A stretch of 64,000 nucleotides of DNA from AC-49 sp963766605 (GCA_963766605.1 CAVYAT010000007.1:1-64000); one strand, 5' to 3'. Positions 46,203 to 54,774 are shown, numbered from the stretch's first letter. Notes: a model not told the origin generated them from the sequence alone. Numbers and translations are program-made.

Positions 46203-47800
46203 CGGAGCTCGTCGACGCGGTCGTCATCGGATCTGGTCCCAATGGCCTTGCGGCGAGCAACGTGCTGGCCGATGCGGGCTGGGACGTCGTCGTGCTCGAG
46301 GCACAGTCGACCCCCGGCGGCGCGGTACGCACCGAGGAGCTGACCGATCCGGGCTTCCGCCACGACGTCTTCAGCTCGTTCTATCCGCTCGGCGCCGCCT
46401 CGCCGGCGCTGCTCGACCTCGCCCTGGAGGATCACGGCCTGCGCTGGTGTCGCTCCGAGGCGGTCGTCGTGCACGTGCTCGACGCCGAGCGGACCGTCGC
46501 GCTGTATCAGGATCCGCATCGCACCGCGGAATCGGTCGCGGCTTTCGCGACGTGCGATCGCGAAGCGTGGCTGCGATGGTCGGCATGGTGGGAGCGGGTC
46601 GGCTCGCACCTGATCGAATCGCTCATGCGCCCGTTTCCGCCGGTCGGTCCCGGGATGCGACTGCTGCGTGCGCTCGGACCGCGCGGGGCGGTCGATTTCG
46701 CGCGCCTGGGCACGTTGCCGGTCCGCCGCCACGCACGCGAGGAGTTCGCGGGCGAGGGTGCGGCTCTGCTGCTGGCCGGCAACGCGCTGCATGCGGACTT
46801 CACGCCCGAGACGCCCGGCGGCTCGATCTACGCGTGGACGCTGGTCGGCCTGGGCCAGCAGGTCGGCTTCCCGGTTCCCGAGGGTGGCGCGAGCGGGCTG
46901 ACCGACGCGCTCGTAACCCGGCTGCGCCGCGCCGGAGGCGACGTGCGCTGCGAACAGGCGGTCGTGCGCATCGACCCGTCGACCCGGACGGCGCACACCG
47001 CCGACGGGACCGCCGTCAAGGCACGGCACGCGATCCTTGCCGCTACGTCGGCGCCCGCGCTGTACGAGCAGCTGCTCGACCGCGCTGACGTCCCTTCGCG
47101 CGTTCTGCGCGACATGACGCACTTCGAGTGGGACCCCTCGACGATCAAAGTCGACTGGGCGCTGGACGGCCCGATCCCCTGGGCGGCGCCTGAGGCGCGG
47201 CAGGCCGGCACCGTGCACATCGCCGACGACCTCGATCACCTGACCGCGTGGTCGGCCGAGATCCAGGGCGGCGCGATCCCCAAGCGCCCGTTCCTCGTCA
47301 TGGGGCAGTACGCGGCGATGGATCCGACGCGTATGCCGGCAGGCAAGGAGATCGCTTACGCCTACACCCACCTGCCGCAGGGCTCGTGGACGCCGGATCT
47401 CACCGACTCGCTCGTCGACTCGATGCAGGCCGAGATCGAGCAGCGCGCACCGGGGTTCGGCAAGCTCGTCCGTGCGCGCCACGTCCTGACCCCCGAGGAC
47501 CTCCAGGCACGGGATGCGAACCTCGTCGGCGGCGCGCTCAACGGCGGCACCGCGCAGCTGCACCAGCAGCTCATCTTCCGGCCGATCCCCGGCAACGGGC
47601 GCTCGGAGACCCCGATCCGCGGCGTCTACCTCGCATCGGCCTCCGCCCATCCCGGGGGTGGCGTCCACGGAGCGGCGGGAACAAATGCGGCGCGCGCTGC
47701 GCTGGCGGCCACGCGACCACCGCGCCGCGCGGTCTCCGCGGCGGCGCGGGCGCTCAGCGTGCCGTGGCGGACCCGGTCAGGCGCTCGCACAGACGGCTGA
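46199..47800 (+). CDS. Phytoene-dehydrogenase-like FAD oxidoreductase
   Basis: 533 residues of the CrtI/amine-oxidase superfamily. The dinucleotide motif VVIGSGPNGLAASNVLADAG is at 8-27, then VVVLEAQSTPGGAVRTEELT. The family C-terminal FAD motif is GVYLASASAHPGGGVHGAAG near 495. The body resembles the group sometimes called PYROXD2-like rather than a true carotenoid desaturase; no other carotenoid genes adjoin. It follows glcF by 160 bases on the same strand and may be read with it. The end overlaps the SRPBCC gene on the other strand by 47 bases. Confidence 0.85.
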   Translation: MTELVDAVVIGSGPNGLAASNVLADAGWDVVVLEAQSTPGGAVRTEELTDPGFRHDVFSSFYPLGAASPALLDLALEDHGLRWCRSEAVVVHVLDAERTVALYQDPHRTAESVAAFATCDREAWLRWSAWWERVGSHLIESLMRPFPPVGPGMRLLRALGPRGAVDFARLGTLPVRRHAREEFAGEGAALLLAGNALHADFTPETPGGSIYAWTLVGLGQQVGFPVPEGGASGLTDALVTRLRRAGGDVRCEQAVVRIDPSTRTAHTADGTAVKARHAILAATSAPALYEQLLDRADVPSRVLRDMTHFEWDPSTIKVDWALDGPIPWAAPEARQAGTVHIADDLDHLTAWSAEIQGGAIPKRPFLVMGQYAAMDPTRMPAGKEIAYAYTHLPQGSWTPDLTDSLVDSMQAEIEQRAPGFGKLVRARHVLTPEDLQARDANLVGGALNGGTAQLHQQLIFRPIPGNGRSETPIRGVYLASASAHPGGGVHGAAGTNAARAALAATRPPRRAVSAAARALSVPWRTRSGARTDG

Positions 47801-48209
47801 GGCGGCGCAGTGCCTCCGCGTTGCGTAATGCGATCAGGCGATCGAGCAGCCGGCCGTCGACCCGCCGCAACCATCCGCCAATCGGCGATTCGGTCATCGT
47901 CAGCTTCGTACCGTCGGCCTCCGCGACGAGATCCAGCGTCACGCGCGCAACCACAATGGGCCGCGCCCGCACCTCAAGGACCAGCCGTCGAGGCTCATCG
48001 CTCTCGAGCACCTCGGTCGTGTCCTTGAGGCCCACGTGCGGTACGCCCTGCGTGTGATGAAACCGCGCGCCGGCCGCGGGCCAGGCGGCGTCGGCGTCGC
48101 GGATGTCGCTCGCACCGACGACCCACTCTGCATACAGATCGGGGATCGACAGCGTCCCGAAGACATCCCGTGGGGGAGCCGCGACGTGGATGCGATTGAC
48201 TGCCGTCAT
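47754..48209 (-). CDS. SRPBCC-family polyketide cyclase-like protein
   Basis: 151 residues of the START/Bet v1 fold: RIHVAAPPRDVFGTLSIPDL at the N-terminus, a central LVLEVRARPIVVARVTLDLV strand pair, and a long C-terminal helix (GRLLDRLIALRNAEALRRLS). Such proteins hold a hydrophobic ligand in a cavity. It lies 33 bases downstream of the DUF892 gene on the same strand and is probably co-transcribed. Ligand unknown. Confidence 0.75.
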   Translation of the reverse strand: MTAVNRIHVAAPPRDVFGTLSIPDLYAEWVVGASDIRDADAAWPAAGARFHHTQGVPHVGLKDTTEVLESDEPRRLVLEVRARPIVVARVTLDLVAEADGTKLTMTESPIGGWLRRVDGRLLDRLIALRNAEALRRLSRLCERLTGSATAR

Positions 48210-48242
48210 GTCAGGCCCGGAGGATGTCGCGCTCGGTGACCT

Positions 48243-48872
48243 TCATGAGCGGCTGCTGGCCTTGGCCGTCGAGCGGCGCGCCGCCGGCTTGCGGGCCCGC
48301 GGACGGGGACGCTGCGCGACGGGGACCTCATCGCGGATGACGTCACCGGCCAACGACGGAATCAGCCGGCTGAGATAGCTCTGCATCCGCTGCTCCTGGC
48401 GGCGATGGGCGCGGGCGAGCTTGACCGTCTCGGTGTCGCCGAGCTTGTCGGCGATCGCTTCGATCACGTCGTAGTGGGCGATCTCCTCGGCTTCGTTCCA
48501 GTAGCAGTCGCGGACGTTGCGAAGCTCGTTGTCGGCGTCACTGGTTCCGCGCAGCGCCTGCAGCGGGCCCTTGGCCGCGGCGATCGCGCGGTTGGCGACC
48601 CCGGTGACCTTCGACACCGCCGTGGTGGCGACCTCGGGGCCCGGCGCGTGCGCCACCTCGGCCTTGCCGCCCAAGGCCTTGATGCGCCGCTCCAGCGCCT
48701 TCGCGTGTCCCTGGGTCTCGCGCAGATGCTCGCGCAGGCGCTTCTTCAGTGCGGACCGCTTGGTCAGCTCGATCTGAGCGGTCAACGCGGTCTCAAGCTG
48801 GCGCTCCTTGCCGTAGGCCTCGTTGAGGTACTTGACGGTGACGGCGTCGCGTTCGGGCGTATCTGAAGTCAT
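48243..48872 (-). CDS. DUF892/YciF-like ferritin-fold protein with basic tail
   Basis: 209 residues. Residues ~10-170 form a four-helix ferritin-like bundle of the DUF892 type (VTVKYLNEAYGKERQLETAL, LREHLRETQGHAKALERRIK, NEAEEIAHYDVIEAIADKLG) with the expected Glu and His positions (E18/E52, H56, E123, H126-like). After the bundle comes a ~30-residue tail rich in Arg, Lys, Pro and Ala (RPRPRARKPAARRSTAKASS). YciE/F relatives are stress-induced and probably bind iron. The tail looks like a nucleic-acid-binding histone-type tail, which is not part of the standard family. Confidence 0.78.
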   Translation of the reverse strand: MTSDTPERDAVTVKYLNEAYGKERQLETALTAQIELTKRSALKKRLREHLRETQGHAKALERRIKALGGKAEVAHAPGPEVATTAVSKVTGVANRAIAAAKGPLQALRGTSDADNELRNVRDCYWNEAEEIAHYDVIEAIADKLGDTETVKLARAHRRQEQRMQSYLSRLIPSLAGDVIRDEVPVAQRPRPRARKPAARRSTAKASSRS

Positions 48873-49178
48873 GGTCTGCGTTGGTCCTTGTCTGGTGGGG
48901 AGTTGGGGGGCGCCCGGATCGCTGGGTTCAGTCGTTGGCGACGAAGCGGGTGGCTTGTCGCGGAGCCCGGCGTGCCTGCCGCGCTTCCGGGCGCGGGCCG
49001 AGACGAGGACAACGACATGAGGCCCTCGTCGACCCCTCCGGGCCTTCGCCGGTCGCGGGACGCGACCGTTCAGCGCCGCTGCGAGTAGTCGCTTGGGAAC
49101 CTACCCGCGCGACACCAACGCCATCCTCCTCTCGGCCGAGGCGTCAGATCACCGCCCCCACCTCGTCACAGGGGAGCC
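48873..49178. other. 306-bp interval without a gene
   Basis: Between two leftward ferritin-fold genes. It contains the hairpin at 49050-49068 and presumably the promoter of the DUF892 gene; no -10 or convincing ORF could be assigned. Confidence 0.5.
49050..49068 (-). terminator. Hairpin terminator
   Basis: CGGTCGCG (49050-49057) and CGCGACCG (49061-49068) pair perfectly around GGA, about 110 bases past the stop of the ferritin-like gene at 49179. No T-tract. Confidence 0.4.
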
Positions 49179-49673
49179 CTAGGCAGGCTCGGACGGATCC
49201 TCGTCAGAGGCAAGCCGAAGCGAGGATTCACGCACCTTGGTGACGTGCTGTTGTTGCAGGGGCACCGCGAACTCGACGATCTCGCTGATGGCCTTGATGC
49301 GCGCAGTCTCGTTGAGCGTGGCGAGGATCTCCCAGTGCGCGAGCTCGCCGGCTTCGGACATGCTGAGGAACTCCAGGCCGTCCAGGGCGTCTGCGTCCTC
49401 GAGGTAGGTCTTCATGAATCCGGCCACCTCGGCCTTGGTCTCGCGTGCCTTCGAGGCGATCGCGGTCTTGAGCCCGTCACGGGTGTCGGCAGCTTTGTGG
49501 CAGCGATCTTCGACCTTCGAGGCGTCCTCGCCCATGCGTGTCATCAGCGTCACGAGCTCGGTGTCCTTCTCCTTCTTGGCCAGCTGCCCGACTTTCTTCG
49601 TCGCTTGCTGGGCGGCCTGCGCGAGGCCGAGCACCTCGGCGAGCTTTTCGTCTACCACTGTCAGTTCGGCCAT
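49179..49673 (-). CDS. Ferritin-like helical protein
   Basis: 164 residues, almost entirely helical. Blocks include VVDEKLAEVLGLAQAAQQAT, DTELVTLMTRMGEDASKVED, EVAGFMKTYLEDADALDGLE and MSEAGELAHWEILATLNETA. The E..HW/E..A pattern resembles the DUF892 protein next door, suggesting a related bundle with metal-binding Glu/His, but no named family was recognised. ATG 49673 follows AAGGAG by seven bases. Ends with an acidic tail (SDEDPSEPA), in contrast to the basic tail of its neighbour. Confidence 0.7.
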   Translation of the reverse strand: MAELTVVDEKLAEVLGLAQAAQQATKKVGQLAKKEKDTELVTLMTRMGEDASKVEDRCHKAADTRDGLKTAIASKARETKAEVAGFMKTYLEDADALDGLEFLSMSEAGELAHWEILATLNETARIKAISEIVEFAVPLQQQHVTKVRESSLRLASDEDPSEPA

Positions 49674-49803
49674 CGTGGCTCTCCTTGGGATCGAGTGAAC
49701 CTGTCGCGTACCCGATGACCGGGTGCGTAACCGCATGGCGACCAGTTCGTTTGCCTGGGAGCGGCGATCGGCGGTCAGGATCGCGACGTCGTCGCTGTAC
49801 TGC

Positions 49804-50169
49804 TCATCCGAGGGGGCTCTCACGGGGCTCGAAGAGGCAGATCTCATAGGCGATGCCCAGCGGGGCGTCGATCGCGCTCGAAAAAGACCGTACGGTTCGT
49901 CCGGTGATCTGTTCGATGATGTCGACAAACGCGCTGGCGGTGGCGGCCTGAAAGGCACTGCGGGTCTCGACTACGCGAAGCCCCTCGCCCGCATCCACGA
50001 GGGCTCGTTCTGCCGGAAGCAACGCGTCCTCGAGCACCACCAGGAGCGCATCCTCGCCGGCAAAATATACGGACGCCCGTGTGGGGCCGCGGCCGAACTG
50101 CTGTTTGTGGAGCGCTACGAGGGCGTTGCCAAGCTCCTGGGAGACGGAATGAGGAGCCAGGTCAGGCAT
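49804..50169 (-). CDS. DUF2294/MpsC-family protein
   Basis: 121 residues matching the DUF2294 pattern: GNALVALHKQQFGRGPTRAS, VYFAGEDALLVVLEDALLPA, AFQAATASAFVDIIEQITGR, ending AYEICLFEP. The family was later named for MpsC of the staphylococcal cation-translocating system, but no mpsA/mpsB is seen, so it is a stand-alone member as often in actinobacteria. ATG 50169 is chosen because a TAGCAT hexamer (minus strand, 50178-50183) lies eight bases upstream, excluding an earlier start. Confidence 0.8.
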   Translation of the reverse strand: MPDLAPHSVSQELGNALVALHKQQFGRGPTRASVYFAGEDALLVVLEDALLPAERALVDAGEGLRVVETRSAFQAATASAFVDIIEQITGRTVRSFSSAIDAPLGIAYEICLFEPRESPLG

Positions 50170-50295
50170 TCGCCGCGATGCTAGCGGAGGGTGCAAAGCG
50201 GTCAGGGCAGCGCTCGTCCGCCCCGACCTGCTCAGCCACTCCCTGTCGTGTCGAGCGCCTTAGCACGCGCACGCTCCAAGATCGAGCATAGGGGG

Positions 50296-50670
50296 CTAGA
50301 CCGCCCCACCGCCGATGAGCTTGCGCTGTTCTCCCACGGCGAACGGCAGTAGATCTGAGCTGCCGCAAAGCTCGAAGGTCCTCTGAACCCCTGGGGCCGC
50401 TGGGATCAGGACGAGCCTGATGTCATCCTCGGCGCTTTGGCGATGCGCCTGGCACAAGGCCGTTATGCCGGTGGTCTCAATGAAGGTCACAGCCGACAGA
50501 TCGATGACGAGCGTTTCGCAGCCCGCAAGCGAAAACGCTGCCTGGACGGCTGCCTTGAGGGCCGGGACCGCCGCGAGATCGACCTCTTCGGCCAACGAGA
50601 TCGTGCGCGTTGTCCCCTGGTCCTGAACCACGAGGGCGAAAGCGGGTGGGATGACGGCTTGAACGGCCAC
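50296..50670 (-). CDS. STAS-domain anti-sigma-factor antagonist
   Basis: 124-residue single STAS domain of the SpoIIAA/RsbV type (TISLAEEVDLAAVPALKAAV, LVIDLSAVTFIETTGITALC, VQRTFELCGSSDLLPF). It would release a sigma factor from an anti-sigma kinase. The phosphorylation loop, normally D-S-S-G, reads E-T-T-G, so a Thr would replace the phosphorylatable Ser. GTG 50670 follows AAAGGAG closely. No RsbW-type kinase or sigma gene is in the window. Confidence 0.85.
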   Translation of the reverse strand: MAVQAVIPPAFALVVQDQGTTRTISLAEEVDLAAVPALKAAVQAAFSLAGCETLVIDLSAVTFIETTGITALCQAHRQSAEDDIRLVLIPAAPGVQRTFELCGSSDLLPFAVGEQRKLIGGGAV

Positions 50671-50801
50671 ATTGCTCCTTTACATTTGGACAAAGTCCAA
50701 GAAGCAATGCGGTCCCGGGTGCAACCCCGGCGCAACACCTTCTCCTTGATTCCTGCGGGCTCCTTCGGCACAGGTCCGAGAAGCTTTAGCAATCCTACAA
50801 C

Positions 50802-50819
50802 AGGCGGGTCCACCCGCCT
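50802..50819. repeat. Perfect short hairpin in divergent interval
   Basis: AGGCGGG (50802-50808) and CCCGCCT (50813-50819) pair around TCCA, between the STAS and PRC-barrel genes. It may be an operator or part of the PRC mRNA leader. Confidence 0.35.
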
Positions 50820-50930
50820 TGACCAGGACCCACCGGACGTACGGGGCGTTTGCTTGCGGACCCTGGGGCCTGAATCCGCCTGCGCCGGGTAGCCCGAAGG
50901 TGTTCAACAAACGAGATTGAGGAAAACACG

Positions 50931-51293
50931 ATGACCGTTGAAATGTGGAGTTACACGACCGAATCGGGCGTCGATCCGGCGGCGCAGACCGACGTGACCG
51001 GGTTCAAGGTCGAGGCCCTCGATGGCAGCATCGGCAAGATCGATGAGGCCACGTATGACACTGGCTCCAGCCAGATCGTCGTCGACACCGGGCCGTGGAT
51101 CTTCGGCAAGAAGGTTGTGCTGCCGGCCGGCGTCATCCAGAGGGTCGACACCAACGACGAGGTCGTGTTCGTGAGCCGGTCCAAGGACCAGATCAAGGAC
51201 TCGCCGAAGTTCGGCGGCGATCCGAAGACTCCGGCCGATCGTGAGGCGATCGGCAGCTACTACGGTCCCGGCGGCGCTGGCCACCGCGACTGA
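50931..51293 (+). CDS. PRC-barrel domain protein
   Basis: 120 residues. A PRC-barrel at ~20-85 reads TDVTGFKVEALDGSIGKIDE, SSQIVVDTGPWIFGKKVVLP and GVIQRVDTNDEVVFVSRSKD, followed by a Gly/Tyr-rich tail. PRC-barrels occur in photosynthetic reaction-centre H subunits, RimM and many stress proteins; free-standing forms like this are common in Solirubrobacterales and of unknown role. Good ribosome context (GATTGAGGAAAACACG before ATG). Divergent from STAS. Confidence 0.85.
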   Translation: MTVEMWSYTTESGVDPAAQTDVTGFKVEALDGSIGKIDEATYDTGSSQIVVDTGPWIFGKKVVLPAGVIQRVDTNDEVVFVSRSKDQIKDSPKFGGDPKTPADREAIGSYYGPGGAGHRD

Positions 51294-51319
51294 GCGCGCG
51301 GCCGTCTGAGCAGTGGCGT

Positions 51320-51351
51320 GGCGGGCATGGCGCACCTTCGGCCAGCCCGCC
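51320..51351 (+). terminator. Hairpin after the PRC-barrel gene
   Basis: GGCGGGC (51320-51326) and GCCCGCC (51345-51351) pair around an 18-base loop, 27 bases past the stop, before the convergent permease gene. No T-tract. Confidence 0.35.
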
Positions 51352-51380
51352 CGCCGCGACGTCCCGGACGACGTCCGTCC

Positions 51381-53840
51381 TCATTCCGCAGCAGCGAGAG
51401 CAGTGATCGGGCGCTTGCGCAGCGCACGCCGTGTCGGGATCGCGAGCGCAGTCACCGCCAGCACGGTCGAAACGCCGAGGATCGCCATCAGCTGGCCGGC
51501 GGGGATATATGGCCGCAGACCGCCCGTGAGCGCATGGCTGAGCGGCAGCAGCGCGGCTGCCGCGATCGCGAGTCCGACCCCCAGCCCGATGGCCAGGATC
51601 AGCGCGGCCTCCCAGCGAGCCATCGACCGAACCTGACGGCTGGTTGCGCCGGTGAGACGCAGGAGCGCGAGCTCGCGGCCCCGGCGCACGGCGATCATCA
51701 CGAGGGTGTTGACGACCGCGATCGAGGTGAAGGCAAAGATGATCGCGACGAACAGCGGCCCGAGCCAGCGGTTGGTCTCGCGGTCGGCGTCGTCAGCGCT
51801 TGCCACCGACGCATGGGTACCGACGCTCAGGCCCGGGAACCGCGACGCGAGTGATCGCACGCGGGCCGCCGTCGCGCTCGGGTGGTGAGCGCGGACGAGG
51901 ATCGTGGCGAGCAACGGGCTGCTCTGGTGGCCGGCAACGAGCTCAGGCGCGAGCAGGGCGTCTCCAAAGGCGAGCGCACGGCGGTAGATCGCGACAACGG
52001 TCGCGTGCGCCTTGGTTCCGTCGCCCAAGGTGACGGCGACGCGGTCACCAACGTGGGCGTGCGCACCCTGCGCCCGGTTGCGGCCCAGCGCGATCGCGTC
52101 GCCATGGAGCGCATCGAGCGATCCCGCGGTGACGCCAACATCGAGACCACCGCGGGCGCCACCGGCGACGATCAATGCCGGGATCGTGTCGTCGCCGGCG
52201 CCGAGGGAGGGACCGAGCGTCGTCGGGGTGATCGCAACCGCCGATTGGACTCCGGGCGTCGCGCGCACTGCGGTCAGTGCCGCCGGCGCAAGCCCTGGGC
52301 CGGAGCTCGACACCACCAGGTCGGCCGACAGCCCGGCCTGGCGCTGCTCGGAGATCGCGTGATCGAACGTCGTGGTGCTGAACAGAAGCGTGCAGCTCAT
52401 GGCCACGGTCAGCACGAGCGGTGTGCTCGCCGAAGAGAACCGTCGCGTGGCTGTGGCGAGGTTCGCCGACGCGAGGAATCCGCCGACCGGTGAGATCGTC
52501 CCGAACAGCGGTGCAAGCGCCCTCGCCACGATCCTGGCGACGACCGGGCCGAGGCAGCCGACCGCGATCACGAGGAAGATCGCGGTGAGTTGCGAGGTGG
52601 CGGCCGCCGTCGCCGGCGAGTTGGTCGTCGCGGAGACGGAGAACAGCGGGACGGCGCCGGCGATTGCGACGAGCCCGCCGATCAGTCGCCCGCGTCCGAG
52701 GAGTCGCGGCTCGACACTTGCGTCGGCGAGGGCGCGCACCGGCGCAATCCGCGCCGCACGCCGGCTCGCGGACAACACTGCGAGCAGCGCAATCGCCACG
52801 CTTCCGGCAAGAACACCAGCGGCGGCAAGCCGCGCGTCGCCGACGGCGAAATCGCTGGGCGCGATTCCGTGGCGGACGAGTCCCCGAGCGAGCGAGTGGG
52901 CGAGCTGCATCCCGGGCCAGATGCCTGCGGCCGCTCCGAGCAGCGCGACGAACGTCGCCTCCCAGGCGATCATTCGGCGGATCTGACCCGGCGTTGCGGC
53001 AATGGCTCGCAGGAGGCCGATCTCCTGCTCACGCTGCTGGACGGCCAGCGTCATCGTGCTCGCCACGACGAACAGCGCGATGAAGATGCCGATACCGGCG
53101 AAGGACGCGGCGACGGCGATCAACCTGGTTCGCCCCGCTTGGAGCTCTGGTGACTCGGCCTTGCCGCGCGCATCGCCCGTGAGTACGAGCGCGCCGCGCG
53201 CGGCGGTGTGCAGCCGTGATGGGTCGAAGCCCGGGCCCGCGAGGATCCCGATCGCGTCAACCGACCCGGGATGTGCGGCCAGCCTGGTCGCCTCCGAGTC
53301 AGAGACGAAGATCACGCTGCGCGTCCGCACGGGGTGCTGCGGACGGGCCGTACCGACGATCGTGACCTGGCGTGGTTGTTGCGCCGAAAAGAGGATCAGG
53401 TGCGTGCCCGGCTTGGCGGGGTAACCGGTGACGACCTCATCTGGGCGCTGCGGGGGTCGTCCAGCCGTCAGGACGTACGGCGTGAGTCGTGCGGAGCTCC
53501 AGTCGTGGGCTTCGGTGACGCGGTGCCCGAGGCGAGCGGGGACGGCGACGTCGGCGATGGCGGCACGGACGCCGGCCACTGCCGCGAGGCTGGAGGTCAG
53601 CGCCGCGCTGACCCGCACGCGCTCGCCGAGGACGACGTCGTGGTCACCGCCGGTGTACTGGTCTCCGGCGACGACGGCCGCGGCGGCGGCGTAGCGCTCG
53701 ACGGGAGGCTGGGTTGCGAGCGCGCCCTGCAACAGCATCCCGCCGGCCGTCGCGAGCACGGCCGACATGGCGAATGCGAGCAGGGCGCCGGCAAAGCTGG
53801 CGGGCCGAGAGCGGGCGGTGACGAGCGCGAGACGAAGCAT
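51381..53840 (-). CDS. MacB/FtsX-type ABC transporter permease
   Basis: 819-residue permease with two FtsX units. An N-terminal helix (ASFAGALLAFAMSAVLATAG) is followed by a large extracytoplasmic domain (~45-230). A three-helix FtsX core with QQREQEIGLLRAIAATPGQI follows. A second extracytoplasmic domain (~480-670) and a final FtsX core with VRRGRELALLRLTGATSRQV and helices to the end (AIPTRRALRKRPITALAAAE) complete it. These mechanotransmission-type transporters export peptides, lipids or drugs, or sense antibiotics. It begins three bases after the ATPase stop; partners are the ATPase and probably the divergent two-component system. Confidence 0.9.
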   Translation of the reverse strand: MLRLALVTARSRPASFAGALLAFAMSAVLATAGGMLLQGALATQPPVERYAAAAAVVAGDQYTGGDHDVVLGERVRVSAALTSSLAAVAGVRAAIADVAVPARLGHRVTEAHDWSSARLTPYVLTAGRPPQRPDEVVTGYPAKPGTHLILFSAQQPRQVTIVGTARPQHPVRTRSVIFVSDSEATRLAAHPGSVDAIGILAGPGFDPSRLHTAARGALVLTGDARGKAESPELQAGRTRLIAVAASFAGIGIFIALFVVASTMTLAVQQREQEIGLLRAIAATPGQIRRMIAWEATFVALLGAAAGIWPGMQLAHSLARGLVRHGIAPSDFAVGDARLAAAGVLAGSVAIALLAVLSASRRAARIAPVRALADASVEPRLLGRGRLIGGLVAIAGAVPLFSVSATTNSPATAAATSQLTAIFLVIAVGCLGPVVARIVARALAPLFGTISPVGGFLASANLATATRRFSSASTPLVLTVAMSCTLLFSTTTFDHAISEQRQAGLSADLVVSSSGPGLAPAALTAVRATPGVQSAVAITPTTLGPSLGAGDDTIPALIVAGGARGGLDVGVTAGSLDALHGDAIALGRNRAQGAHAHVGDRVAVTLGDGTKAHATVVAIYRRALAFGDALLAPELVAGHQSSPLLATILVRAHHPSATAARVRSLASRFPGLSVGTHASVASADDADRETNRWLGPLFVAIIFAFTSIAVVNTLVMIAVRRGRELALLRLTGATSRQVRSMARWEAALILAIGLGVGLAIAAAALLPLSHALTGGLRPYIPAGQLMAILGVSTVLAVTALAIPTRRALRKRPITALAAAE

Positions 53841-53843
53841 GGC

Positions 53844-54638
53844 TCAGTCCCCCAGGTGCGCCAGGCGGTCGGCGATGGCGTCGGCGCCGGCGCCATCGAG
53901 CGCGCCGGCGATCCGGCCGTCGGCGAGGAAGATCACTCGGTCGGCATACGCGGCCGCCGTAGGGTCATGGGTGACCATGACGACCGTGCGGCCGTCGTCG
54001 TCGACGAGGCTGCGCAGAAGCTCGAGGACCGCGCGCCCGTTGCGGGTATCGAGCGCGCCCGTGGGCTCGTCGGCGAAGACGACCTCAGGCCGTGCGATCA
54101 GCGCGCGGGCGATCGCGACCCGCTGCTGCTGGCCGCCGGAGAGCTGTGCCGGACGGTGGCGCAGCCGATCGCCCAGCCCGACCCGGGCCGCGGTATCGCG
54201 CACCTGCGACCGCGGCGGCCGACGGCCATCGAGTCGCAGCGGCAGGCCGATGTTCTGCGCGACCGTCAGCGACGGCATCAGGTTGAAGGCCTGAAAGACG
54301 AAGCCGATGCGCTCACGGCGCAGGATCGTCAGGCGCCGCTCGCTGAGACGCGTCAGCTCTGTCTCGCCGAGCATGACGGAGCCCTCGTCTGGCCGGTCCA
54401 ACCCGGCGGCCACGTGCAGGAACGTGCTCTTGCCCGAGCCCGACGGTCCCATGATCGTCGTCAGCGAGCCGGCGGGCAGCGTCACGCTGACTTCGTCGAG
54501 GGCGACGACGGCAGCCTCGCCCTTGCCGTAGACCTTCGTCACCTCACGGAGTGCGAGCCCCGAGGCGAGTGTGTCGGGTTCTGGGGTCCGGCGGCGAAGC
54601 GAGCGGCCGGAAGGGGCGGGATGGGTGTCGGCGGGCAT
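53844..54638 (-). CDS. ABC transporter ATP-binding protein (MacB/LolD type)
   Basis: 264 residues, ATPase partner of the FtsX-type permease. Walker A is GPSGSGKST, then the Q-loop FVFQAFNLMPSLTVAQNI, the signature LSGGQQQRVAIARAL, and Walker B with VVFADEPTGALDTRNGRAVL, typical of the MacB/LolD/FtsE branch; the switch His is in VMVTHDP. ATG 54638 follows GGAG by seven bases; the protein starts with a ~35-residue Pro/Arg-rich arm. Downstream of a predicted 31-residue ORF by 28 bases. Confidence 0.92.
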   Translation of the reverse strand: MPADTHPAPSGRSLRRRTPEPDTLASGLALREVTKVYGKGEAAVVALDEVSVTLPAGSLTTIMGPSGSGKSTFLHVAAGLDRPDEGSVMLGETELTRLSERRLTILRRERIGFVFQAFNLMPSLTVAQNIGLPLRLDGRRPPRSQVRDTAARVGLGDRLRHRPAQLSGGQQQRVAIARALIARPEVVFADEPTGALDTRNGRAVLELLRSLVDDDGRTVVMVTHDPTAAAYADRVIFLADGRIAGALDGAGADAIADRLAHLGD

Positions 54639-54666
54639 CGAAGGTCTCCGTTTCAGGGCCGTGGCT

Positions 54667-54762
54667 CTAGCGCGCCGCGCCGGCCGACCGGATGCCCGAC
54701 GGCACCGGGGCATGCGGCGAAGGGCCGAGGTGTGTGATCTGGATGACCTTGGGAGTGCTCAT
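54667..54762 (-). CDS. Predicted 31-residue peptide upstream of the ABC exporter
   Basis: ATG 54762 to TAG 54667. It reads MSTPKVIQITHLGPSP, then HAPVPSGIRSAGAAR, a Pro/Ser/His-rich, mildly basic, cysteine-free peptide without a signal sequence. Support is the TACGTT hexamer exactly six bases upstream, the same leaderless signature that precedes many genes here, and its position as first cistron, 28 bases before the ATPase ATG. It could be a leader peptide controlling the exporter, the exported peptide itself, or chance. No homology is claimed. Confidence 0.45.
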   Translation of the reverse strand: MSTPKVIQITHLGPSPHAPVPSGIRSAGAAR

Positions 54763-54768
54763 GACCCG

Positions 54769-54774
54769 AACGTA
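54769..54774 (-). promoter_or_regulatory. -10 hexamer of the exporter operon
   Basis: TACGTT on the minus strand, ending six bases before the ATG at 54762 of the small ORF. Confidence 0.4.

Noticed and set aside
48873..49178. Several short frames in the interval between the ferritin-fold genes
   Set aside because: No ribosome site, leaderless hexamer or plausible composition supports any of them.
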